64,000 bases of DNA, taken from positions 248,001 to 312,000 of the forward strand of contig JAJIRX010000549.1 in assembly GCA_023853785.1 (NCBI GenBank), given 5' to 3'. The notes under the pieces are model-generated. The model had not been told where the DNA came from. It saw nothing but the letters and a program-made list of their open reading frames with translations, and ran no database searches. The stretch comes from Psilocybe azurescens (Eukaryota; Basidiomycota; Agaricomycetes; Agaricales; Agrocybaceae). This document shows positions 58,364 to 64,000 of the stretch, piece after piece (within the stretch, counting starts at the first letter, position 1; each line of letters starts with the position of its first letter). The position numbers and the translations under genes were made by a program.

Positions 58364-58374
58364 AGCTAGTTCTT
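58364..58374 (-). promoter_or_regulatory. Self-priming primer-binding site of the gypsy element
   Basis: Directly after the 5' LTR the minus strand reads AAAAGAACTAGCTTCTC. The 11 nt AAGAACTAGCT are the exact complement of AGCTAGTTCTT inside the LTR (58483-58493), located about 33 bp after TATTTATA, where the transcript should start. This is the arrangement of Tf1-type elements, which prime from their own RNA 5' end. Confidence 0.65.
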
Positions 58375-58375
58375 T

Positions 58376-58821
58376 TGTTACAATCTCAAGTTAGAATCAC
58401 GCAGTGTGCGTAATCTAACCACCAATCGTTTACAAGAACAAGTTCAAGTTTGAGTTGAGCAGGTTAAGCAGGTTGGATTCTCAAGAACTAGCTAAAGAAT
58501 ACAGTAGATCCTTCCTGGTATAAATACTAAGAACTGTACAGCAAGTTGAAACAAGACCGAATGTTCATCAACAGATGTATATAAGAATAGTAGAAACAGA
58601 TTGAGTTGAAACAAGATCGAATGTTCATCAGCAGATGTATATAAGAATAGAGGAAACGAATCAAACGTTCATCAAAGATGCATCATGAAAGATGGAGTTG
58701 AAAGTCCATCAGAGATATGATGGAGTTTCGTAGAATGATTGATGGAAAGGAAAAGAAAAGAAAAAGAAAAAGAAAAAGAAAAGAAAAGAGAAAAGAAAAA
58801 GAAAAAAGACTTGTCATAACA
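58376..58821 (-). repeat. 5' LTR of the gypsy element
   Basis: 446 bp. On the coding (minus) strand it contains TATTTATA (about 58521-58528), then the predicted transcript start near 58493. Ends TG..CA with TGTTA/TAACA inverted termini. Confidence 0.9.
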
Positions 58822-58826
58822 CAATT

Positions 58827-60560
58827 ACCATTGGATGGTAGACACAATAAATGTAGATGAATGTCATCGTTTAGTTCTCCGGGCACGGGTCAGGTTGGGA
58901 TGTCATCCCCGTCTTCCCATATATCCAGCGGCTGATCTGGTGAAATCTGCTTTGTTGATGCACGTGTGGAATGAACTACAACACACACCCAACTTCACAA
59001 ACAACACCAACTTTGCAAGAAGTAGGTGAAGGGGGATCGATAAGGGATAACTGTAGGTTTTTAAGATGTGTTATGAGAAACTTTAGTTAGAACTGTTCTG
59101 TACGAGTAATAATAATTGTGAACTACTTTCTCTAGATAGAGTGGCTTAATCACTGGTGAGACTCTACGAGGTGCAAGATGAGCAAGCGTATTTAATCTTC
59201 TCAAAGAAATAATTCTGTTATTCACTATATACCAAAGGGTCTACTTTCTCTAGAAGCAATTCACGGGGGGATGCTTGCTTTTGCCCCTCTCAACAGTCTG
59301 ATATTTATATTCTACAAGTTTGTGCATGTTTTTCTTATTTCCGTCAGGCTTGGCCCCGGTGATTCCAGCAGCCGGCGCTTAATCCTTTGCTCCGTGTGTT
59401 ATTTCCAATCTCTCCCTTGTATAGGGGTGCTTCTTTGATACAAGATTTTCCCGTGTACTTTTAAGCGCATTTATTCCAAGCTTTTCACAATGATTTCTGT
59501 ATTCTTTTAAGGTGGCTATCAGGGTTTCATTCAGCCGTCTGTTATGCTTCCAGCATAAGGCAAGTGGTTTGGTTTAGTCGTTGCTTCTCTTGTTGCCGAT
59601 GAGTCGGCAACCCATTCTGAAGAGGTGCCCTCTTTCTTATCTTTTGGGATCAGCTGTCACCTCATTAGAGCGTGCGCATTCGGTTTTTGTTTTAACCGGA
59701 CCCTCTTCTTTTGCTGTGCATGCACTGGTCATACAATATTGTGCCAGGCCAGACTGCTGGGTCCTCTCTGTTTTGCTTGGCATGTTTTTATTTTTAGCCT
59801 TTGCCCCTTTATTCTGTACGTTGTCATCATGCTTGTTTTCATATTCTACACGCAACGTGATACTAACTTCATCACTGGTACAATAACACTCTGACCAGAT
59901 ATCTGAAGAACACCTGCAAGACCCTGTAGATGAACGAGCTGTGTCATTTCCGTGACCAATTCTTCTTGTAATTTGTTCATTTTATCCCTATCGTCAATGC
60001 GATCTTTGTTAATCAGGCGCCGCGTCCTAATTCGAATGTCCAACCTAAAGCCCATTGAATTCATTAATAACTATATAGGAAATGAATCAATAATTGACTC
60101 ACTGTTTTTCTTCCACTAGCAGCGCAAATTCCAACCATGATTCAACGGCGGATCGGGTCCAGGACAGGGCGGAGTTGGTCCCAGAGGTATTTGCCCTCCT
60201 GGTCCCGATGTCAGCCACATGTTTTGCAGCATATACATCCATGGCCTTGGGGTTATCCAGTCGCTGAGTTTCAGCATCCTCAATCTGTTTCCTCCACATG
60301 TTGACAGTGTCTGACCCGGCCGTGGCATTTACTTTCAGAAAGCAGTTGTGAAACCTTTCTCTGTGTAGGTCAGCTTCTACAAAACGTTTGGAAAGATATT
60401 TCCAAATTCCCAGAGCCTTTTGTGGTTTGAATTGCAGGCATGATCGTCGAGGAGCTCTGCGCGGTGCACAAGAGTTGCTGTCCAGGCTGCCTGGGAGATT
60501 GGATTCAAGTTTGACCAGAGTGATTCCAATATTTCACCGCAAACAGTGGCTGCGCCCGTG
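58827..60560 (-). pseudogene. KDZ transposase, central part
   Basis: Reading from 60560: GEILESLWSNLNPISQ and AELLDDHACNSNHK are core signatures of KDZ transposases (ExxW..N..S and LDDH). One missing A near 60420 shifts the frame into ALGIWKYLSKRF, NATAGSDTVNMWRKQIEDAE and ESWLEFALLVEEKQ. An intron of about 60 bp (GTGAGT..CTTTAG, about 60045-60105) leads to LDIRIRTRRL and VTEMTQLVHLQGLAG. An 820-bp LTR-like insert (59069-59888) interrupts it, after which PLDIWEDGDD and PGELNDDIHLHLLCLPSNGN reach the gypsy junction. The N-terminal half, including the first catalytic residues, is missing; upstream is tandem-repeat sequence. Confidence 0.7.
59069..59888 (-). repeat. LTR-like insertion in the KDZ gene
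   Basis: 820 bp starting TGTTATGAGAAAC and ending ACAATAACA on the plus strand, so the termini TGTTAT..ATAACA are inverted as in LTRs. It separates two parts of the KDZ reading frame. The 5-bp flanks (AGATG and CTCTG) do not match, so a simple solo-LTR origin is not confirmed. Confidence 0.45.
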
Positions 60561-60702
60561 TACTTTACAGTGCCCCCATATTCCATTGGACTCCAATGGA
60601 CTTTCACCAGACCCAGCCAATTCCAATGGACAGTCCATTGGACTTGACAAAATTCTGCTACCAGTCCAGTCAGAGTCCAGCCGAAGCCCAAGTTCAATTC
60701 TT

Positions 60703-61137
60703 GTTTGTGTTATGACCAGTCTTTTTCTTTTCTCTTTTCTTTTTCTTTTCTTTTTCTTTTTCCTTTTTTTTTGTCATCCTTCACATCATTGATACATCAT
60801 TGTATGTTCTGATGAACTCTGCTTTCCATCATATCTACGAAACTCCATCATATCTTTGATGGACTTTCACTTCCATCTTTATGATACATCTTTTGATGAA
60901 CGTTTGATCTGTTTCCTCTATTCTTATATACATCTGTTGATGAACACTCAAACTTGCTTCAAGTTGCTGTACAGTTTGTAGTATTTATACCAGGAAGGAT
61001 CCACTGTATTCTTTAGCTAGTTCTTGAGAATCCAACCTGTTTAACCTGCTCAACTTGAACTTGAACTTGTTCTCATAAACAATTGGTGGTTAGATTACAC
61101 ACACTGCGTGATTCTAACTTGAGATCGTAACAGTTTG
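60703..61137 (+). mobile_element. Solo LTR of the gypsy family, TSD GTTTG
   Basis: 60708-61132 is the reverse complement of the LTR at 58376-58821 and begins TGTTATGACCAGTC and ends GATCGTAACA. It is flanked by GTTTG at 60703-60707 and 61133-61137. No internal sequence. Confidence 0.9.
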
Positions 61138-61185
61138 TGTCTTTTTTTTTCTATACTAGTATAAATTATAATAAAGAACATCCGT

Positions 61186-61345
61186 TGGACTTCCATTGGA
61201 ATTCCGTTGGACTTGTCCACTGGAATTCCAATGGTCATGTCTGGTGGGATTCCGATGGACTTCCATTGGAATTCCGTTGGACTTGTCCACTGGAATTCCA
61301 ATGGTCATGTCTGGTGGGATTCCGATGGACTTCCATTGGACTTGT
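61186..61345. repeat. 70-bp tandem repeat, two copies plus a partial
   Basis: TGGACTTCCATTGGAATTCC starts at 61186 and 61256, with 70-bp identical units, then a partial third copy from 61326. Short variants of the same CCATTGGA/TCCAATGGA units also lie at about 60575-60660, across the solo LTR, so the LTR landed inside a larger array. Confidence 0.85.
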
Positions 61346-61920
61346 GTTGGTCCTGTCCGGTCATTTCCAGTGGACTTTGACTGCTGGTTTGGCATTATTC
61401 CAGTGGACAGTCCACCGGACAGTCCGTTGGACTTGTAGTCCATCGGACATTCACTGGAATCTCACTGGAATCTCACCAGAAAATTTCAGCAGTCCTAGAC
61501 CAGAAAAATTGTCATTCTGAATATAGAAAGTCCGACGGAGTCCGACCAAAAAATGGGGAGCTATGTAAAGACCTCAATAATGACACACAAAGAACTGAAT
61601 GAAAGTTTAAACTTCTGCATAAAGAATCAAAAGCAGTGGTGATCATGAAACAAAGAAAACTAGGAATGAAGATGAATAAATGTCCACATACCATAGAAAT
61701 GTATCACAAGGTACTCTGAAAATGCGAAGATGATCAATGAAAAAGGTAAAGAACATGATAGAACCTATAGGAAAGCCTTCCTGATGCTCTGGACCTTCCT
61801 CACAAACATGCTAAATGCTAGAATGAGTTGCAGATTCCTATCTTGAGCTTCAATGGAGTGTAGAGTATGTATAGCATAGCCTTGCAGCTGATCCAGATGT
61901 TGTACGAACTTGGAAACTGA
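61346..61920. other. Intergenic region
   Basis: The end of the TCCA-type array (to about 61480), then about 440 bp of AT-rich sequence with no recognised gene. Confidence 0.5.
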
Positions 61921-63529
61921 TACAGTAGCTCAAAAAACTGTCCCAATGTTTGGCACTTTCTCACTAATTGTTTAATAACTTGTGAAATAAATTATGTAAA
62001 AGTCTGCAAATATTATATGTTATATTTTAACATGTGACTAACATATTTCTCACCAAGGTCACATGATTTTAACAAAAATTGATTATGTAATGGAATTTAC
62101 AAAATAATAAAACATTGGGACAGTTTTTTGACTCTATAAAATAATAGCTTTACATGCTTGTAGAAAGCCAAATTGCTTTGTATAAATTGTGAGAAAATTA
62201 AACAAGGTCATGTGACACTATTTGTACACATTTGCAATGTTGAATTCAAGTTCAACCATCTTTCTCTTTAACCACCACATCATGAAGCCTGCAACACCTT
62301 CTCAGTACAATTCTGTCCTCAATCTTCTTGAAGAGGGCTATTCTCTTTGTCAAATAGAGTCTAAAACTGGTTTGGAAAAGTCTACTGTTGGAAGAATCAA
62401 GAGGGAAGTGGATGCCAACAAAGAAAACCCCTAAAACAATAAAGGTGGATGTCCCTCCAAGCTTACTCCCAAGGATAAACAGGTCCTTTTTCGTCAGATC
62501 AAAACAGGAAAGCTGGACAATGCTGTCCAGGCAACAAACTTCATCAATGATGCTATTCCCTCTCCTGTTTGTTTGCAAACAGTCAGAAATGCCCTCAAAG
62601 AAAACAACTTCCACTCTGTTGTTAAATCAAAACGGCCCCTCCTCAAGGCTATCCACCATCAAAAACACCTAAAATTTGCCCAGAATCATGTTGGCTGGAC
62701 TGTGGAGGATTGGAAAAGAGTACTCTGGTCAGATGAAACAAAAATCAACAGGATTGGCTCAGATGGAAGGGTCTATACATAGAAACCCAAGGGTGAAGCA
62801 ATCTCAGATAGAACAACATTACTAACTGTCAAGCATGGAGGGGGCAACAATCTCATGGTATGGGGTTGTATGGGGTGGAATGGTGTTGGAACACTTACTG
62901 AGGTTGAGGGGAAGATGAATGCAGACCAATACTGTGAAATTTTGGAGCATGGGGTGGATAAAAGCTTTGACAACTTGGAGATGGCAGAGGGGAAAAGGAT
63001 TTTTCAGCAGGATAATGACCCCAAACACACCTCCAAAAAGCTCAAAAATGGTTTTTGGCCAATGATGTTGAAGTTATGGAGTGGCCACCCCAATCCCCTG
63101 ATCTCAACCCCATTGAACACCTTTGGGTTTTACCTCAAAAGGCAAATGAACACCTATGAGACACCACCCAAAGGAGCATTTGAATTGTGGGAGAGATTGG
63201 CAAAGGAATGGACTGAAATACCTTCAGAAACATGCCAAAGGCTTATAGAAAGCATGCCAAGGAGAATGGAGGCTGTTATCAAGGCAAAGGGAGGCCATAC
63301 TAAGTACTAGATAGAGAGTCAAAAAACTGTCCCAATGTTTTATTATTTTGTAAATTCCATTACTTAATCAGTTTTTGTTATAATCATGTGACCTTGGTAA
63401 GAAATATGTTAGTCACATGTTAAACTATAACATATAATATTTTCAGACTTTTACATAATTTATTTCCCAAGTTATTAAACAATTAGTGAGAAAGTGCCAA
63501 ACATTGGGACGGTTTTTTGAGCTACTGTA
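61921..63529 (+). mobile_element. Tc1-like transposon with 213-bp inverted arms, TA duplication
   Basis: 61923-63527 (1,605 bp) is flanked by TA at 61921-61922 and 63528-63529. It begins CAGTAGCTCAAAAAACTGTC and ends with its inverse. The arms 61923-62135 and 63316-63527 are near-identical inverted copies. Each arm also ends internally with the inverse of its own outer end (CAAAAAACTGTCCCAATG against CATTGGGACAGTTTTTTG). A degenerate DD34E transposase lies between. Confidence 0.92.
62282..63310 (+). pseudogene. Tc1-like DD34E transposase
   Basis: From MKPATPSQYNSVLNLLEEGY, a helix-turn-helix DNA-binding region continues through the first 110 residues. The catalytic core has LWSDETKI (first Asp, about 62733), [12 protein letters not shown] (second Asp, about 63012), and [11 protein letters not shown] in a shifted frame (Glu, about 63113). 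The second Asp and the Glu are spaced by 34, the Tc1 value. In-frame stops: TAA at 62432-62434 and TAG at 62780-62782 (in VYT-stop-KPKGE, where Trp is usual). A pair of compensating frame changes lies between about 63055 and 63135. It ends at 63310. Confidence 0.85.
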
Positions 63530-64000
63530 GATTAGCATGTGACCAAGGAAGATGATCTGCAGTGAACCTAAATAGGTATGAGGTGTGCAAAGTGAAAACT
63601 GACCTTCTGGGGCATAGAACAGGCCAGATGATCAATGATAATAAGGTACAAAGAGGTTCAAAGAGGTTCAACAAGGTTCTAAGAGGTGCAAAGCTGTTGG
63701 AATAATGTATACTGAAGGAGGGGATGATCAGAGGTTCAGAGATGTCAAAATAGATGTGAAAGCTTTGTAAACTGCTGAGAATAAATATCAAAGGTAAGGG
63801 AATAAGCTGGAATAAGGTCAAAGAGGTGCGGAGCTGAGGAAACAGGTGCAAAGCTAAAGGAAAAGGTGAAAAGCCTGCTGAAGCTGCTGGATATATTGTT
63901 GGAGGTGCAGAGTATTTTGAAGCTGTAAAAATTGCAAATTCCGGGGCCAGAGAGCTGTAGTGCTCATCACCAAGGCACTCCACCAGGATGAATGGCCCAG
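63530..64000. other. Purine-rich non-coding end of window
   Basis: From about 63640 short units such as AAAGAGGTTCA and AGAGGTGCAAAG recur irregularly. No gene recognised. An open frame on the minus strand here is low-complexity and not supported. Confidence 0.5.

Larger units (their letters stand above)
51802..58826 (-). mobile_element. Full-length Ty3/gypsy chromovirus (Tf1-like), TSD CAATT
   Basis: 51807-58821 (7,015 bp) has LTRs at both ends and CAATT at 51802-51806 and 58822-58826. Coding is on the minus strand: gag with a CCHC knuckle, protease, reverse transcriptase, RNase H, integrase, a chromodomain, and a further zinc-knuckle ORF. The LTRs differ little outside the A/G tract, so insertion looks recent, yet the coding region carries several TGA stops and one-base shifts. 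It interrupts the KDZ transposase gene; removing it rejoins PSNGN to CSDSYNN in frame. Confidence 0.92.

Overview
The window reads as a basidiomycete (Agaricomycete-type) nuclear contig. The evidence is many short introns of about 45-75 bp, a laccase with all four copper-binding signatures, a C2-NACHT-WD40 receptor-like gene, a KDZ transposase, paralogous F-box genes with a C-terminal CHCH finger, and Tf1-type chromodomain LTR elements. The left two thirds (about 1-41 kb) holds host genes with scattered transposons. The right third (about 42-64 kb) is a nested transposon block.

Layout. 1-9.5 kb: an F-box pseudogene split by a complete 6,973-bp Mutator-like (MULE) transposon with a 9-bp target duplication; the element encodes a MULE transposase linked to a USP-like cysteine peptidase and a PHD finger. 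9.75-14.1 kb (-): C2/NACHT/WD40 NLR-like gene. 14.5 kb: a pogo/Tc1-like MITE. 16.3-18.7 kb (+): laccase. 19.5-24.8 kb (-): HMG-CoA reductase. 28.6-31.0 kb (-): a second, decaying F-box gene. 32.8-36.3 kb (-): a duplicated pair of unrecognised multi-pass membrane proteins. 36.5-37.0 kb: a hAT-type MITE. 38.6-40.6 kb (+): serine hydroxymethyltransferase.

The repeat block: 42.5-43.6 kb (-) relic of a CBM21 / PP1-regulatory-subunit-like gene; 43.7 kb solo LTR; 45.5-46.3 kb a tRNA-derived SINE-like element with its target duplication; 46.7-47.2 kb (+) a small secreted beta/gamma-crystallin-like protein; 48.5-60.6 kb (-) a KDZ transposon remnant (transposase plus a partner ORF with tandem SUMO-interaction-like repeats). 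The KDZ gene is interrupted by a full 7-kb Ty3/gypsy chromovirus and an 820-bp LTR-like insert. Then come another solo LTR (60.7 kb), a 70-bp tandem repeat, and a Tc1-like element with 213-bp inverted arms (61.9-63.5 kb).

The strongest results are junction-level. Six elements end in matching target duplications (MULE 9 bp, hAT 8 bp, SINE 11 bp, and 5 bp for each of three LTR insertions). The MULE and gypsy insertions can be undone on paper to recover continuous host reading frames. The gypsy element shows the 11-nt self-complementarity expected for Tf1-style self-priming. Several genes, including housekeeping SHMT, carry single-base losses in homopolymers, so some apparent pseudogenes may reflect consensus errors. 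All coordinates were read by eye, and family assignments rest on motif recognition, not on database searches.
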